Origin: Pseudomonas sp. RIT623
GTDB lineage: Bacteria; Pseudomonadota; Gammaproteobacteria; Pseudomonadales; Pseudomonadaceae
Length of the DNA stretch: 64,000 bases
Assembly (NCBI RefSeq): GCF_004519305.1
Contig: NZ_SOZA01000006.1
Coordinates: forward strand, 62,001 to 126,000
Direction: 5' to 3'
A program made the translations under genes and the position numbers. Shown one piece after another: positions 25,255 to 34,390 of the stretch (position 1 is its first letter; every line of letters starts with the position of its first letter). Under the pieces are notes generated by a model that was not told the origin of the DNA, searched no databases, and worked only from the letters and a program-made list of their open reading frames with translations.

Positions 25255-25427
25255 TGGGCACGCATCCACAGGTGGGCTGTGTGACCATTGTGTGATGGTT
25301 CGCGGTGAGATCCCGGCTGAAGCGGGCGGGGCGGGCAGCGGGTCCAGCTGAAATGGCTTGTTTGGCAGCAGAATCGGCTGGTGTCACAGAAAAAGGTCGC
25401 CATCCTCGTGGGAGCGGGCTGTACAAC

Positions 25428-25460
25428 TGAAAACGGCGCCTCGAAGGGCGCCGTTTTCTT
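25428..25460 (-). terminator. Rho-independent terminator of folD
   Basis: AACGGCGCC-tcgaag-GGCGCCGTT stem with A-tract on one side and T-tract on the other, so it can act in both directions. It lies 20 bp beyond the folD stop. Confidence 0.88.
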
Positions 25461-25479
25461 TATTGCCGGAACACCTTGA

Positions 25480-26334
25480 TTACTTGTGCAGCTCTTCAGC
25501 CGCATACAGGGTGTTCTCCAGCAGGCAGGCGCGGGTCATCGGGCCCACGCCGCCCGGTACCGGGGTGATCCAGCCCGCGCGAGGCAGGGCGGTGTCGTAG
25601 ACCACGTCGCCGACCAGCTTGCCGTCCTCCTGGCGGTTGATGCCGACGTCGATGACGATGGCGCCTTCCTTGATCCATTCACCCTTGACCAGGCCCGGCT
25701 TGCCGGCAGCCACCACCACCAGGTCGGCGCGGCCGACGTGGCCGGGCAGGTCCTTGGTGAAACGGTGGCAGACGGTGACGGTGCAACCGGCCAGCAGCAA
25801 TTCCATGGCCATGGGGCGGCCGACGATGTTGGAGGCGCCAACGATCACCGCGTTCATGCCGTACAGGTCCTGCCCGGTGCTTTCCAGCAGGGTCATGATG
25901 CCCTTCGGGGTGCACGGGCGCAGCAGCGGGATGCGCTGGGCCAGGCGGCCGATGTTGTAGGGGTGGAAACCGTCTACGTCCTTGTCCGGGCGGATGCGCT
26001 CGAGCAGCAGCGAGGCGTCCAGGTGAGCCGGCAGCGGCAGTTGCAGCAGGATGCCGTCGACAGCCGGGTCGTCGTTGAGCCGGTCGATCAGATCGGCCAG
26101 GGCTTGCTGCGTGGTATCGCTGGGCAGGTCGAACGCCTGGGAAATGAAGCCGACCTCTTCGCAGTCCTTGCGCTTGTGCGAGACATAGACTTGGGAGGCC
26201 GGATCGGTGCCGACCAGGATCACCGCCAGGCCCGGGGTGCGCAGGCCTTGCTGGCGGCGCTCGGCGACACGTTGGGCGATCTGCTGGCGCAGGTTGGCGG
26301 CGATCGCCTTGCCATCGATAAGGTGTGCAGTCAT
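25480..26334 (-). CDS. folD: Bifunctional methylene-THF dehydrogenase / methenyl-THF cyclohydrolase
   Basis: 284-residue FolD. It interconverts 5,10-methylene-, methenyl- and 10-formyl-tetrahydrofolate with NADP+. The catalytic Lys lies in '[16 protein letters not shown]', the folate-site motif is 'QLPLPAHLD', the conserved segment is '[13 protein letters not shown]', and the nucleotide site is '[18 protein letters not shown]'. The C-terminal signature '[20 protein letters not shown]' is intact. Start ATG at 26334. It is a single gene transcribed away from the tRNA cluster, closed by a strong terminator at 25428-25460. Confidence 0.97.
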   Translation of the reverse strand: MTAHLIDGKAIAANLRQQIAQRVAERRQQGLRTPGLAVILVGTDPASQVYVSHKRKDCEEVGFISQAFDLPSDTTQQALADLIDRLNDDPAVDGILLQLPLPAHLDASLLLERIRPDKDVDGFHPYNIGRLAQRIPLLRPCTPKGIMTLLESTGQDLYGMNAVIVGASNIVGRPMAMELLLAGCTVTVCHRFTKDLPGHVGRADLVVVAAGKPGLVKGEWIKEGAIVIDVGINRQEDGKLVGDVVYDTALPRAGWITPVPGGVGPMTRACLLENTLYAAEELHK

Positions 26335-26469
26335 AGACGCGTGATTAACCATCGAGAAGGGAACATATAAGAAGCGCGTATTCTCGCACGACCTGGCCCG
26401 AGGGCAAAGGCGGGTGGTCGGGCAAATCCCCTAACCCCTTCAATAATTTAAATTTTTTAGAGAAAGGTG

Positions 26470-26498
26470 TTGACGGCCTAGAGGGTCGCCTATAAGAT
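26470..26498 (+). promoter_or_regulatory. Sigma-70 promoter of the tRNA cluster
   Basis: -35 TTGACG at 26470-26475 with TATAAG at 26491-26496 (15-bp spacer) or TAAGAT at 26493-26498 (17-bp spacer). It is followed by a GC-rich 'GCCGC' discriminator, as expected of a stringently controlled stable-RNA promoter, about 85 bp before the first tRNA. An AT-rich UP-like stretch precedes it. Confidence 0.7.
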
Positions 26499-26587
26499 TC
26501 GCCGCACTTGTCGGGCACTGCCTGGCACGGGTTGGCAAGGTCAGGCAGAATAAGCGGTTCGTTTGTTCGGTCGGACTGATAGCTTAA

Positions 26588-26664
26588 GCGCCCGTAGCTC
26601 AGCTGGATAGAGCATCCGCCTTCTAAGCGGATGGTCGCAGGTTCGAGTCCTGCCGGGTGCGCCA
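26588..26664 (+). tRNA. tRNA-Arg (TCT)
   Basis: 77-nt cloverleaf. Acceptor GCGCCCG pairs with CGGGTGC (one G-T). The anticodon loop is CTTCTAA (anticodon TCT), the T-loop is TTCGAGT, and CCA is encoded. It reads AGA codons, which are rare in this GC-rich genome. Confidence 0.97.
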
Positions 26665-26704
26665 TCAGGCCTGGGCAAGTAAGTAATAGCAGTACCGCAC
26701 TATG

Positions 26705-26780
26705 GTGGGCGTAGCTCAGTTGGTAGAGCGCTGGATTGTGATTCCAGTTGTCGTGGGTTCGATTCCCATCGTCCACCCCA
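26705..26780 (+). tRNA. tRNA-His (GTG), copy 1
   Basis: Acceptor GTGGGCG pairs with CGTCCAC. Anticodon loop TTGTGAT (GTG), T-loop TTCGATT, encoded CCA. A G at 26704 can serve as the G-1 that pairs with discriminator C73, the identity element of tRNA-His. Confidence 0.97.
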
Positions 26781-26790
26781 GATTCTTCAG

Positions 26791-26828
26791 GGGCGCCTCG
26801 ATTGCATGATCCGGCGCCTTTGTTTTTG
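26791..26828 (+). terminator. Hairpin with T-run between tRNA-His and tRNA-Leu
   Basis: GGCGCC..GGCGCC stem followed by 'TTTGTTTTT'. The equivalent element follows the second tRNA-His. It may attenuate or mark processing inside the cluster. Confidence 0.6.
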
Positions 26829-26834
26829 AGTTAT

Positions 26835-26919
26835 GCGGACGTGGTGAAATTGGTAGACACACTGGATTTAGGTTCCAGCGGCGCAAGCTGTAAGAGTTCG
26901 AGTCTCTTCGTCCGCACCA
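26835..26919 (+). tRNA. tRNA-Leu (TAG)
   Basis: 85-nt class II tRNA with a long variable arm. Acceptor GCGGACG pairs with CGTCCGC. Anticodon loop TTTAGGT (TAG), T-loop TTCGAGT, discriminator A, encoded CCA. Confidence 0.97.
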
Positions 26920-26955
26920 TGTTTCTGTAAGGCTGTACCGTAACACCGCATTATG

Positions 26956-27031
26956 GTGGGCGTAGCTCAGTTGGTAGAGCGCTGGATTGTGATTCCAGTT
27001 GTCGTGGGTTCGATTCCCATCGTCCACCCCA
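26956..27031 (+). tRNA. tRNA-His (GTG), copy 2
   Basis: Identical in sequence to copy 1 over the whole tRNA. The upstream 'CCGCA(C/T)TATG' and the downstream 'GGCGCC' hairpin are also shared, indicating tandem duplication of the unit. Confidence 0.97.
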
Positions 27032-27040
27032 TATTTTCGA

Positions 27041-27078
27041 AGGCGCCCGCATCGCGAGATCGGGCGCCTTTGTCGTTT
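27041..27078 (+). terminator. Terminator of the tRNA cluster
   Basis: AGGCGCCCG / CGGGCGCCT stem followed by 'TTGTCGTTTCC'. Confidence 0.75.
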
Positions 27079-27160
27079 CCGGGGTTTGCCGCTACTGGTG
27101 GCCTTGCCCAGAAAGCTGATAAATTTCAGCCGGTTGAATGCCCGCGCAGGAGTGGCGCAG

Positions 27161-27460
27161 ATGATTGCAAAAGAAGCGCGCCAGGCCCTGGCGCTGCAAC
27201 GGTTCGCCGAGCAGAACCCGCAACTGCTCGAGGAAATTCGCGAGCTCGATGAGCGCGAGCAGGCCCAGCAGATTGCGTGGGCGTTCGAGGACGCTGCCGA
27301 TGAGTTGGGTATGCAGCCTTGGGAATATGCGCTGCAGTTGATTGCCGAATCGCCGGAGCAGCTGCAGGCCATGCGTCTGGAGACCCATCGCGAGGTGGCC
27401 GAGGCGCTGGGGTTGGAGTGGGAGGAGTATTGCCAGTTCAATGATATAGAGCTGGAGTGA
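27161..27460 (+). CDS. Small acidic conserved protein (DUF6388-like)
   Basis: 99-residue acidic, helical, Trp- and Gln-containing protein with no signal peptide. The features 'LDEREQAQQIAWAFEDAADELG' and 'ETHREVAEALGLEWEEY' resemble a small family of unknown function common in Pseudomonas (DUF6388, from memory). The ATG at 27161 has 'AGGAG' 8 bases upstream. It stands between the tRNA cluster and tig, with its own likely terminator at 27494-27518. No function is assigned. Confidence 0.75.
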   Translation: MIAKEARQALALQRFAEQNPQLLEEIRELDEREQAQQIAWAFEDAADELGMQPWEYALQLIAESPEQLQAMRLETHREVAEALGLEWEEYCQFNDIELE

Positions 27461-27493
27461 GGTTGGGGGCGCTTGTGGGGGGCGATAGTTTTG

Positions 27494-27518
27494 TGGCACC
27501 TGCGCGTGCCGTCTTTTA
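27494..27518 (+). terminator. Weak terminator after the small acidic protein gene
   Basis: GGCAC-ctgcgc-GTGCC stem followed by 'GTCTTTTATC'. The remaining sequence to 27700 in this 335-bp gap shows nothing I can identify. Confidence 0.55.
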
Positions 27519-27705
27519 TCTCGCTCCCCCTTGAAATTCCAAACAAAATTCTCATATCCCGGCCAATCGCTGTTTGTTTGACAAGGTTTTACAACCGCGT
27601 GGCGTTCAAAGCGCCGCGCGGGCCTGACTGAAACTGGCTCGACGCCCCGGAGCGCGGGCCTTTCAAGGAAATCGACCGGCATGCTCGGCCGGCAATCTGG
27701 GTGGG

Positions 27706-27734
27706 GTGACTTCTGTGGCTTGAGTCACTAGAAT
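27706..27734 (+). promoter_or_regulatory. Candidate sigma-70 promoter of tig
   Basis: -35 GTGACT (27706-27711), 17-bp spacer, -10 TAGAAT (27729-27734), about 60 bp before the tig start. Confidence 0.55.
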
Positions 27735-27796
27735 GCTTGCCCTTGATTCTGGAGTCGGGCTATCGCCGGCTAACGTCTGTGCAACGAGGAATATCC

Positions 27797-29110
27797 ATGC
27801 AAGTTTCTGTTGAAAACACTTCCGCTCTCGAGCGCCGCATGACCATCGCCGTTCCGGCCGAGCGCGTCGAGAACGAAGTCAACAAGCGTCTGCAGCAGAC
27901 TGCCAAGCGCGCCAAGGTCGCGGGCTTCCGCCCGGGCAAGGTGCCGATGAGCGTGATCCGCCAGCGTTTCGAAGCCGATGCCCGTCAAGAGGCCTTCGGT
28001 GATCTGGTCCAGGCCTCCTTCTACGAAGCTATCGTCGAGCAGAAACTGAACCCGGCTGGCGCCCCTGCCGTCGAGCCTAAGTCGTTCGAAAAGGGCAAGG
28101 ACCTCGAGTTCGTCGCCATTTTCGAAGTCTTCCCAGAGTTCACCGTTGCCGGTTTCGATTCGATCGCCGTCGAGCGCCTGAGCGCCGAAGTGGCTGACGC
28201 CGACCTGGACAACATGCTGGAAGTCCTGCGCAAGCAGAACACCCGCTTCGAGGCCGTCGAGCGTGCCGCTGCCAACGACGACCAGGTCAACATCGACTTC
28301 GTCGGCAAGATCGACGGTGAAGCCTTCGCCGGTGGTTCGGCCAAGGGCACCCAGCTGGTGCTGGGCTCCGGCCGCATGATCCCAGGCTTCGAAGAAGGCC
28401 TGGTCGGCGCCAAGGCCGGTGAAGAGCGCGTGGTCAACGTGACCTTCCCAGAGGACTACCAGAACCTCGACCTGGCCGGCAAGGCCGCCGAGTTCACCAT
28501 CACCGTCAACAGCGTGTCGGCCCCTGTGCTGCCAGAGCTGAACGAAGCCTTCTTCGCCCAGTTCGGCATCAAGGAATCGACCCTGGAAGGTTTCCGCGCC
28601 GAAGTTCGCAAGAACATGGAGCGTGAACTGCGCCAGGCCATCAAGACCAAGGTCAAGAACCAGGTCATGGACGGTCTGCTGGCCGCCAACCCGATCGAAG
28701 TACCAAAGGCCCTGCTGGAGAACGAAGTCAACCGTCTGCGCGTGCAGGCTGTTCAGCAGTTCGGTGGCAACATCAAGCCAGACCAGCTGCCAGCCGAGCT
28801 GTTCGAAGAGCAGGCCAAGCGTCGCGTGGTTCTGGGCCTGATCGTCGCTGAAGTGGTCAAGCAGTTCGAGCTCAAGCCTGATGAGGCCGAAGTTCGCAAA
28901 ATGATCGAGGAAATGGCTTCGGCCTACCAGGAGCCTGAGCAGGTTGTGGCCTGGTACTACAAGAACGACCAGCAACTGAACGAAGTTCGTTCGGTTGTAC
29001 TGGAAGAACAAGTTGTAGATACTGTCCTGCAGAAAGCGACTGTGACCGACAAATCGGTCTCGTACGAAGAAGCCGTCAAGCCCGCGCAGGCAGCTGCCGA
29101 CGCTGAGTAA
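27797..29110 (+). CDS. tig: Trigger factor (ribosome-associated chaperone / PPIase)
   Basis: 437-residue trigger factor. The N-terminal ribosome-binding domain (about 1-112) carries the signature '[16 protein letters not shown]'. An FKBP-type PPIase domain follows (about 160-245, '[16 protein letters not shown]'), then a C-terminal chaperone domain (about 246-437). It folds nascent chains at the exit tunnel. ATG 27797 follows 'CGAGGAA'. It is the first gene of the conserved tig-clpP-clpX-lon block. A hairpin at 29135-29164 separates it from clpP. Confidence 0.97.
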   Translation: MQVSVENTSALERRMTIAVPAERVENEVNKRLQQTAKRAKVAGFRPGKVPMSVIRQRFEADARQEAFGDLVQASFYEAIVEQKLNPAGAPAVEPKSFEKGKDLEFVAIFEVFPEFTVAGFDSIAVERLSAEVADADLDNMLEVLRKQNTRFEAVERAAANDDQVNIDFVGKIDGEAFAGGSAKGTQLVLGSGRMIPGFEEGLVGAKAGEERVVNVTFPEDYQNLDLAGKAAEFTITVNSVSAPVLPELNEAFFAQFGIKESTLEGFRAEVRKNMERELRQAIKTKVKNQVMDGLLAANPIEVPKALLENEVNRLRVQAVQQFGGNIKPDQLPAELFEEQAKRRVVLGLIVAEVVKQFELKPDEAEVRKMIEEMASAYQEPEQVVAWYYKNDQQLNEVRSVVLEEQVVDTVLQKATVTDKSVSYEEAVKPAQAAADAE

Positions 29111-29134
29111 CAGGCTACTCTCGTAGGAAACCCC

Positions 29135-29164
29135 CACAAGCCAGCCTTCGCGCTGGCTTGTGTG
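29135..29164 (+). terminator. Hairpin between tig and clpP
   Basis: ACAAGCCAGC / GCTGGCTTGT, a 10-bp perfect stem with little T-run after it. It is a partial terminator or mRNA-stabilising element. Confidence 0.6.
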
Positions 29165-29201
29165 TATTCAAGCCATGACTATTTGGGAGCGAGTGCAGGA
29201 C

Positions 29202-29843
29202 ATGTCCCGCAATTCTTATATTCAGCAAAGCTCTGACATCCAGGCCGCTGGTGGCCTGGTCCCGATGGTTATCGAGCAGTCCGCCCGTGGCGAACGTGCC
29301 TACGACATCTATTCGCGCCTCCTCAAGGAGCGCGTGATCTTCCTGGTCGGCCCGGTAGAAGACTACATGGCCAACCTGGTGGTGGCGCAGCTCTTGTTCC
29401 TTGAAGCGGAAAACCCGGACAAGGATATCCATCTGTACATCAACTCCCCGGGCGGCTCGGTAACTGCTGGCATGTCGATCTACGACACCATGCAGTTCAT
29501 CAAGCCGGACGTCTCGACCATCTGTATCGGCCAGGCCTGCAGCATGGGCGCCTTCCTGCTCGCGGCAGGCGCCGCCGGCAAGCGCCACTGCCTGCCGAAT
29601 TCGCGGGTGATGATCCACCAGCCGCTGGGCGGCTTCCAGGGTCAGGCTACCGATATCGAGATTCACGCCCAGGAAATCCTCAACATCAAGGCGCGCCTGA
29701 ATGAGCTGTTGGCCCACCACACCGGCCAGGACCTCGAGACCATCAAGCGCGACACCGAGCGTGACAACTTCATGAGCGCTGCGCGCGCGGCCGAGTACGG
29801 CCTGATCGACTCGGTCTACGACAAGCGGCAACTGGCATCCTGA
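29202..29843 (+). CDS. clpP: ATP-dependent Clp protease proteolytic subunit
   Basis: 213-residue serine peptidase that forms the double-heptamer chamber of ClpXP/ClpAP. The catalytic Ser is S114 in '[11 protein letters not shown]' and the His is H139 in 'MIHQPLGG'. The short N-terminal part before '[20 protein letters not shown]' is a propeptide processed in other species. I choose ATG 29202 ('MSRNSYIQ', matching Pseudomonas ClpP); an ATG at 29175 lies in frame. It is followed by clpX after 108 bp. Confidence 0.97.
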   Translation: MSRNSYIQQSSDIQAAGGLVPMVIEQSARGERAYDIYSRLLKERVIFLVGPVEDYMANLVVAQLLFLEAENPDKDIHLYINSPGGSVTAGMSIYDTMQFIKPDVSTICIGQACSMGAFLLAAGAAGKRHCLPNSRVMIHQPLGGFQGQATDIEIHAQEILNIKARLNELLAHHTGQDLETIKRDTERDNFMSAARAAEYGLIDSVYDKRQLAS

Positions 29844-29889
29844 AGCAATGCGCCAGAGCGGGCGGGCGCGGTATGCGCCCACCCGCGGA

Positions 29890-29918
29890 CTTGAAAAAGC
29901 CAGCGATTGCCTTCATCT
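29890..29918 (+). promoter_or_regulatory. Candidate heat-shock (sigma-32) promoter of clpX
   Basis: Perfect -35 CTTGAAA (29890-29896), 14-bp spacer, -10 CTTCATCT (29911-29918) compared with CCCCATNT, 34 bp before the clpX start. Confidence 0.5.
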
Positions 29919-29951
29919 TGTGTTTCAAGCCTACCGGATTGGATCGATCGA

Positions 29952-31235
29952 ATGACTGACACCCGTAACGGCGAGGACAGCGGCAAATTGCTCTATTGCT
30001 CCTTCTGCGGCAAAAGCCAGCACGAAGTGCGCAAGTTGATTGCCGGCCCCTCGGTATTTATCTGCGACGAGTGCGTCGACCTGTGCAACGACATCATCCG
30101 TGAGGAGGTGCAGGAAGCCCAGGCCGAGAGCAGCGCGCACAAACTACCCTCGCCGAAAGAAATCAGCGGTATCCTGGACCAGTACGTCATTGGTCAGGAA
30201 CGCGCCAAGAAGGTGCTATCCGTAGCGGTGTACAACCACTACAAGCGCCTGAACCAGCGTGACAAGAAGGGCGACGAAGTCGAACTGGGCAAGAGCAACA
30301 TCCTGCTGATCGGGCCGACTGGCTCGGGCAAGACCCTGCTCGCCGAGACACTCGCGCGCCTGTTGAACGTGCCGTTCACCATTGCCGACGCCACTACCCT
30401 GACCGAAGCCGGTTATGTGGGCGAGGACGTCGAGAACATCATTCAGAAACTGCTGCAGAAGTGCGACTACGACGTGGAAAAGGCCCAGATGGGCATTGTC
30501 TACATCGACGAGATCGACAAGATCTCGCGTAAGTCGGACAACCCGTCCATCACCCGTGACGTCTCGGGCGAGGGCGTGCAGCAGGCGTTGCTCAAGCTGA
30601 TCGAGGGCACCGTGGCCTCGGTACCGCCGCAGGGCGGTCGCAAGCACCCGCAACAGGAGTTCCTGCAGGTCGATACCCGCAATATCCTGTTCATCTGCGG
30701 TGGCGCGTTCTCTGGCCTGGAAAAGGTCATCCAGAACCGTTCCACCAAGGGCGGCATCGGCTTCAGTGCCGAGGTGCGCAGCAAGGAAGAAGGCAAGAAA
30801 GTCGGCGAGTCGCTGCGTGAGGTCGAGCCTGACGATCTGGTCAAGTTCGGCCTGATTCCGGAATTCGTCGGCCGCCTGCCGGTGCTGGCGACCCTGGACG
30901 AGCTGGACGAGGCTGCATTGATGCAGATCCTCACCGAGCCGAAGAACGCCTTGACCAAGCAATACGCCAAGCTGTTCGAGATGGAAAGCGTCGACCTCGA
31001 GTTCCGCAGCGATGCGCTCAAGGCCGTTGCCCGCAAGGCCCTGGAGCGCAAAACCGGCGCCCGTGGCCTGCGTTCGATCCTCGAGGGCGTGTTGCTCGAC
31101 ACCATGTATGAGATTCCTTCGCAGAAGGAAGTCAGCAAGGTGGTCATCGACGAGAGCGTCATCGAAGGCACCTCGCAGCCGCTGTTGATCTACGAGAACA
31201 GCGAGCCGCAAGCCAAGGCTGCCCCCGACGCCTGA
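29952..31235 (+). CDS. clpX: Clp protease ATPase subunit ClpX
   Basis: 427-residue AAA+ unfoldase. The N-terminal C4 zinc-binding domain ('CSFCGKS', 'CDECVDLC') binds adaptors. Walker A 'GPTGSGKT' is near 120-127, Walker B is '[11 protein letters not shown]', the IGF-type ClpP-binding loop region is '[12 protein letters not shown]', and the sensor/arginine-finger segment is '[12 protein letters not shown]'. It delivers tagged proteins to ClpP. ATG at 29952. A strong terminator follows at 31257-31283, so lon has its own promoter. Confidence 0.97.
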   Translation: MTDTRNGEDSGKLLYCSFCGKSQHEVRKLIAGPSVFICDECVDLCNDIIREEVQEAQAESSAHKLPSPKEISGILDQYVIGQERAKKVLSVAVYNHYKRLNQRDKKGDEVELGKSNILLIGPTGSGKTLLAETLARLLNVPFTIADATTLTEAGYVGEDVENIIQKLLQKCDYDVEKAQMGIVYIDEIDKISRKSDNPSITRDVSGEGVQQALLKLIEGTVASVPPQGGRKHPQQEFLQVDTRNILFICGGAFSGLEKVIQNRSTKGGIGFSAEVRSKEEGKKVGESLREVEPDDLVKFGLIPEFVGRLPVLATLDELDEAALMQILTEPKNALTKQYAKLFEMESVDLEFRSDALKAVARKALERKTGARGLRSILEGVLLDTMYEIPSQKEVSKVVIDESVIEGTSQPLLIYENSEPQAKAAPDA

Positions 31236-31256
31236 TCGGGCAAGGGTAGCGTGATG

Positions 31257-31283
31257 AAAAGGGGCCTTCGGGCCCCTTTTTGC
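31257..31283 (+). terminator. Rho-independent terminator of clpX
   Basis: AAAAGGGGCC-ttcg-GGCCCCTTTTT, with a UUCG tetraloop and a T-run. Confidence 0.95.
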
Positions 31284-31300
31284 ATTTCATGGACTCGGCG

Positions 31301-31330
31301 CTTGTAATTTGCCGGGGCTGCCCCCACATT
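31301..31330 (+). promoter_or_regulatory. Sigma-32 heat-shock promoter of lon
   Basis: -35 CTTGTAA (31301-31307), 14-bp spacer, -10 CCCCACATT (31322-31330). It closely matches CTTGAAA-N13/14-CCCCATNT, about 60 bp upstream of lon. Confidence 0.78.
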
Positions 31331-31388
31331 AGCCCCAAGCACCATTTCCAAAGGTTTCCGGCCACAAGGCCGCTGTAGAGGCGAAATC

Positions 31389-33785
31389 ATGAAGACCACC
31401 CTCGACTTGCCTCTTCTGCCATTGCGTGACGTTGTCGTCTACCCGCACATGGTCATCCCGCTGTTCGTGGGGCGTGAGAAGTCCATCGAAGCCCTCGAGG
31501 CCGCGATGACGGGCGAAAAGCAGATCCTCCTGCTGGCCCAGAAGAATCCCGCCGATGACGATCCGGGCGAAGACGCCCTGTATCGCGTAGGCACTGTCGC
31601 CACTGTCCTGCAATTGCTCAAGCTGCCCGATGGCACCGTCAAGGTGCTGGTCGAAGGCGAGCAGCGCGGTGCGGTCGAGCGCTTCAACGAAGTCGACGGT
31701 CATATCCGTGCCGAAGTCAGCCTGATCGACGAAACCGAGACCGCCGAGCGCGAGTCCGAGGTGTTCGTGCGCACCTTGCTGTCCCAGTTCGAACAGTACG
31801 TGCAACTGGGCAAGAAAGTCCCAGCCGAAGTTTTGTCCTCGCTCAACAGCATCGAGGAGCCCGGGCGCCTGGTCGACACCATGGCCGCGCACATGGCGCT
31901 GAAAATCGAGCAAAAGCAGGAAATCCTAGAAATCGTCGACCTGGCGGCACGCGTCGAGCACGTGCTGGCGTTGCTGGATGCCGAAATCGACCTGCTGCAG
32001 GTGGAAAAGCGCATCCGTGGCCGGGTCAAGAAGCAGATGGAGCGCAGCCAGCGCGAGTACTACCTGAATGAGCAGATGAAGGCCATTCAGAAAGAGCTTG
32101 GCGATGGCGACGAAGGCCATAATGAAATCGAGGAGCTGAAAAAGCGCATCGATGCCGCCGGGTTGCCTAAGGATGCCCTGGCCAAGGCCCAGGCCGAGCT
32201 GAACAAGCTCAAGCAGATGTCGCCGATGTCGGCTGAAGCCACCGTGGTGCGTTCGTACCTGGATTGGCTCGTCCAGGTGCCGTGGAAGGCCCAGAGCAAG
32301 GTGCGCCTGGACCTGGCCAAGGCCGAGGAGATTCTCGATGCGGACCACTACGGCCTGGAGGAGGTCAAGGAGCGCATCCTTGAATACCTCGCCGTGCAGA
32401 AGCGGGTGAAGAAAATTCGCGGTCCGGTGCTGTGCCTGGTCGGCCCGCCTGGCGTGGGCAAGACCTCGCTGGCTGAGTCGATCGCCGCCGCCACCAACCG
32501 CAAGTTCGTGCGCATGGCCCTCGGCGGCGTGCGTGACGAGGCCGAGATTCGCGGCCATCGGCGTACCTACATCGGTTCGATGCCGGGACGTCTGATTCAG
32601 AAGATGACCAAGGTTGGCGTACGAAATCCGCTCTTCTTGCTCGATGAAATCGACAAGATGGGCAGCGACATGCGCGGCGACCCGGCCTCGGCGTTGCTTG
32701 AGGTGCTCGACCCCGAGCAGAACCACAACTTCAACGACCACTACCTGGAAGTCGATTACGACCTCTCGGACGTGATGTTCCTGTGCACCTCGAACTCGAT
32801 GAACATCCCGCCGGCGCTGCTGGACCGGATGGAAGTCATCCGCCTGCCGGGCTACACCGAGGACGAAAAGATCAACATCGCGGTCAAGTACCTGGTGCCC
32901 AAGCAGGTCAAGGCTAACGGTCTGAAGAAGGACGAGCTGGAGGTCGACGTGTCGGCCATCCGCGACATCATCCGTTACTACACCCGCGAAGCCGGCGTGC
33001 GTGGCCTGGAGCGGCAGATCGCCAAGGTCTGCCGCAAGGTGGTCAAGGAGCACACCGGGCACAAGCAGGTGAAGGTCAAGGTCAGCGGCGAGCAGCTCGA
33101 GCACCTGCTGGGCGTGCGCAAGTTCCGCTACGGCCTGGCCGAGCAGCAGGACCAGATCGGTCAGGTCACGGGCCTGGCCTGGACCCAGGTGGGCGGCGAA
33201 CTGCTGACCATCGAGGCCGTGGTCATCCCCGGCAAGGGCCAGTTGATCAAGACTGGCTCGCTCGGCGATGTCATGGTCGAGTCGATCACGGCCGCGCAAA
33301 CCGTTGTGCGCAGCCGTGCCCGTAGCCTGGGGATCGCCGCGGATTTCCACGAGAAGCACGACGTTCACATCCACATGCCCGAAGGTGCCACGCCCAAGGA
33401 TGGCCCGAGCGCGGGTATTGGCATGTGCACCGCGCTGGTCTCGGCATTGACCCAGATCCCGGTGCGCGCCGATGTGGCGATGACCGGCGAGATCACCTTG
33501 CGAGGTCAGGTCTTGGCCATTGGTGGCCTCAAGGAAAAATTGCTGGCGGCACACCGTGGCGGAATCAAGACGGTGATCATTCCTGAAGAGAACGTTCGCG
33601 ATCTCAAGGAGATTCCGGAAAATATAAAGCAGGATCTGCAGATCAAACCGGTCAAATGGATTGACGAAGTCCTCCAAATTGCGCTGCAATACGCCCCGGA
33701 GCCCTTGCCAGATGTGGCTCCGGAGATTGTCGCGAAAGATGAAAAGCGCGACGGCGATGCTAAGGAAAGAATCAGCACGCACTAG
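31389..33785 (+). CDS. lon: ATP-dependent protease Lon
   Basis: 798-residue LonA hexameric protease. The N-terminal substrate domain (about 1-300) starts '[23 protein letters not shown]'-like; Walker A 'GPPGVGKT' is at 352-359, with AAA+ to about 585. The C-terminal Ser-Lys protease domain has catalytic Ser 674 in 'KDGPSAG' and Lys 717 in 'GGLKEKL'. It degrades misfolded and regulatory proteins. It has a sigma-32-type promoter upstream. The C-terminal tail after '[11 protein letters not shown]' is charged and lineage-specific. hupB follows with its own promoter. Confidence 0.97.
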   Translation: MKTTLDLPLLPLRDVVVYPHMVIPLFVGREKSIEALEAAMTGEKQILLLAQKNPADDDPGEDALYRVGTVATVLQLLKLPDGTVKVLVEGEQRGAVERFNEVDGHIRAEVSLIDETETAERESEVFVRTLLSQFEQYVQLGKKVPAEVLSSLNSIEEPGRLVDTMAAHMALKIEQKQEILEIVDLAARVEHVLALLDAEIDLLQVEKRIRGRVKKQMERSQREYYLNEQMKAIQKELGDGDEGHNEIEELKKRIDAAGLPKDALAKAQAELNKLKQMSPMSAEATVVRSYLDWLVQVPWKAQSKVRLDLAKAEEILDADHYGLEEVKERILEYLAVQKRVKKIRGPVLCLVGPPGVGKTSLAESIAAATNRKFVRMALGGVRDEAEIRGHRRTYIGSMPGRLIQKMTKVGVRNPLFLLDEIDKMGSDMRGDPASALLEVLDPEQNHNFNDHYLEVDYDLSDVMFLCTSNSMNIPPALLDRMEVIRLPGYTEDEKINIAVKYLVPKQVKANGLKKDELEVDVSAIRDIIRYYTREAGVRGLERQIAKVCRKVVKEHTGHKQVKVKVSGEQLEHLLGVRKFRYGLAEQQDQIGQVTGLAWTQVGGELLTIEAVVIPGKGQLIKTGSLGDVMVESITAAQTVVRSRARSLGIAADFHEKHDVHIHMPEGATPKDGPSAGIGMCTALVSALTQIPVRADVAMTGEITLRGQVLAIGGLKEKLLAAHRGGIKTVIIPEENVRDLKEIPENIKQDLQIKPVKWIDEVLQIALQYAPEPLPDVAPEIVAKDEKRDGDAKERISTH

Positions 33786-33810
33786 TACGTATTTCGCTGG
33801 GGGGCTTTGG

Positions 33811-33840
33811 TTGACAGCATTTTCTGCCCCTTGCTATAAA
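33811..33840 (+). promoter_or_regulatory. Strong sigma-70 promoter of hupB
   Basis: TTGACA (33811-33816), 18-bp spacer, TATAAA (33835-33840): 6/6 and 5/6 matches. About 95 bp lie between it and the start codon, giving a long AT-rich leader. Confidence 0.82.
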
Positions 33841-33938
33841 GCGGCACGCCAGTGTCAACAGGCCACCCAGCGCTCGTTTCATAAGCTTTTCATTACATAC
33901 TTAGAAACAAACTCAATAGAGAAATAAGGGGACTTAGA

Positions 33939-34211
33939 GTGAACAAGTCGGAACTGATTGACGCTATCGCCGCATCTGCTGATATCCCGAAAGCTGTAGC
34001 CGGCCGTGCGCTGGACGCAGTCATCGAATCCGTCACCGGCGCCCTGAAGCAAGGTGACGATGTGGTACTGGTTGGCTTCGGTACCTTCTCGGTCAAGGAG
34101 CGCGCTGAGCGCACCGGCCGCAACCCGCAAACCGGCAAGGCGATCAAGATCGCCGCCGCCAAGGTTCCAGGCTTCAAGGCTGGCAAAGGCCTGAAAGACG
34201 CCGTCAACTAA
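33939..34211 (+). CDS. hupB: DNA-binding protein HU-beta
   Basis: 90-residue nucleoid protein HU. The dimerisation core is '[20 protein letters not shown]', and the beta-arm region holds '[21 protein letters not shown]' with the DNA-intercalating Pro in 'RNPQTGK'. Start is GTG at 33939 with 'AAGGGG' 7-8 bases upstream. Its high-level promoter (33811-33840) and terminator (34298-34325) make it a separate transcript between lon and ppiD. Confidence 0.97.
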   Translation: MNKSELIDAIAASADIPKAVAGRALDAVIESVTGALKQGDDVVLVGFGTFSVKERAERTGRNPQTGKAIKIAAAKVPGFKAGKGLKDAVN

Positions 34212-34297
34212 GTCGTCTTTCAGCCGGTCCGGGCATGCCTGGGCCGACCGCGTGACGGCGGGTCGCAAACGTTCCCGCTGGCACGCTCGCTTCGAGA

Positions 34298-34325
34298 AGG
34301 CGCATCCACTGGATGCGCCTTTCTT
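34298..34325 (+). terminator. Rho-independent terminator of hupB
   Basis: AGGCGCATCC-act-GGATGCGCCT stem followed by 'TTCTTCT'. Confidence 0.85.
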
Positions 34326-34390
34326 CTATCAGGACTCTACCCACGCTCCGCGGTTGTCGACGCAGTGGTACAACCGTTTCTGGGGGACGC

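Noticed and set aside
26588..27031. tRNA cluster as a genomic-island attachment site
   Set aside because: No integrase, no direct repeat of a tRNA 3' end and normal housekeeping genes on both sides; the tRNA-His repeat is a complete gene copy.
31926..33782. 618-codon minus-strand frame over lon
   Set aside because: Mirror of lon codons, with no ribosome site or family.
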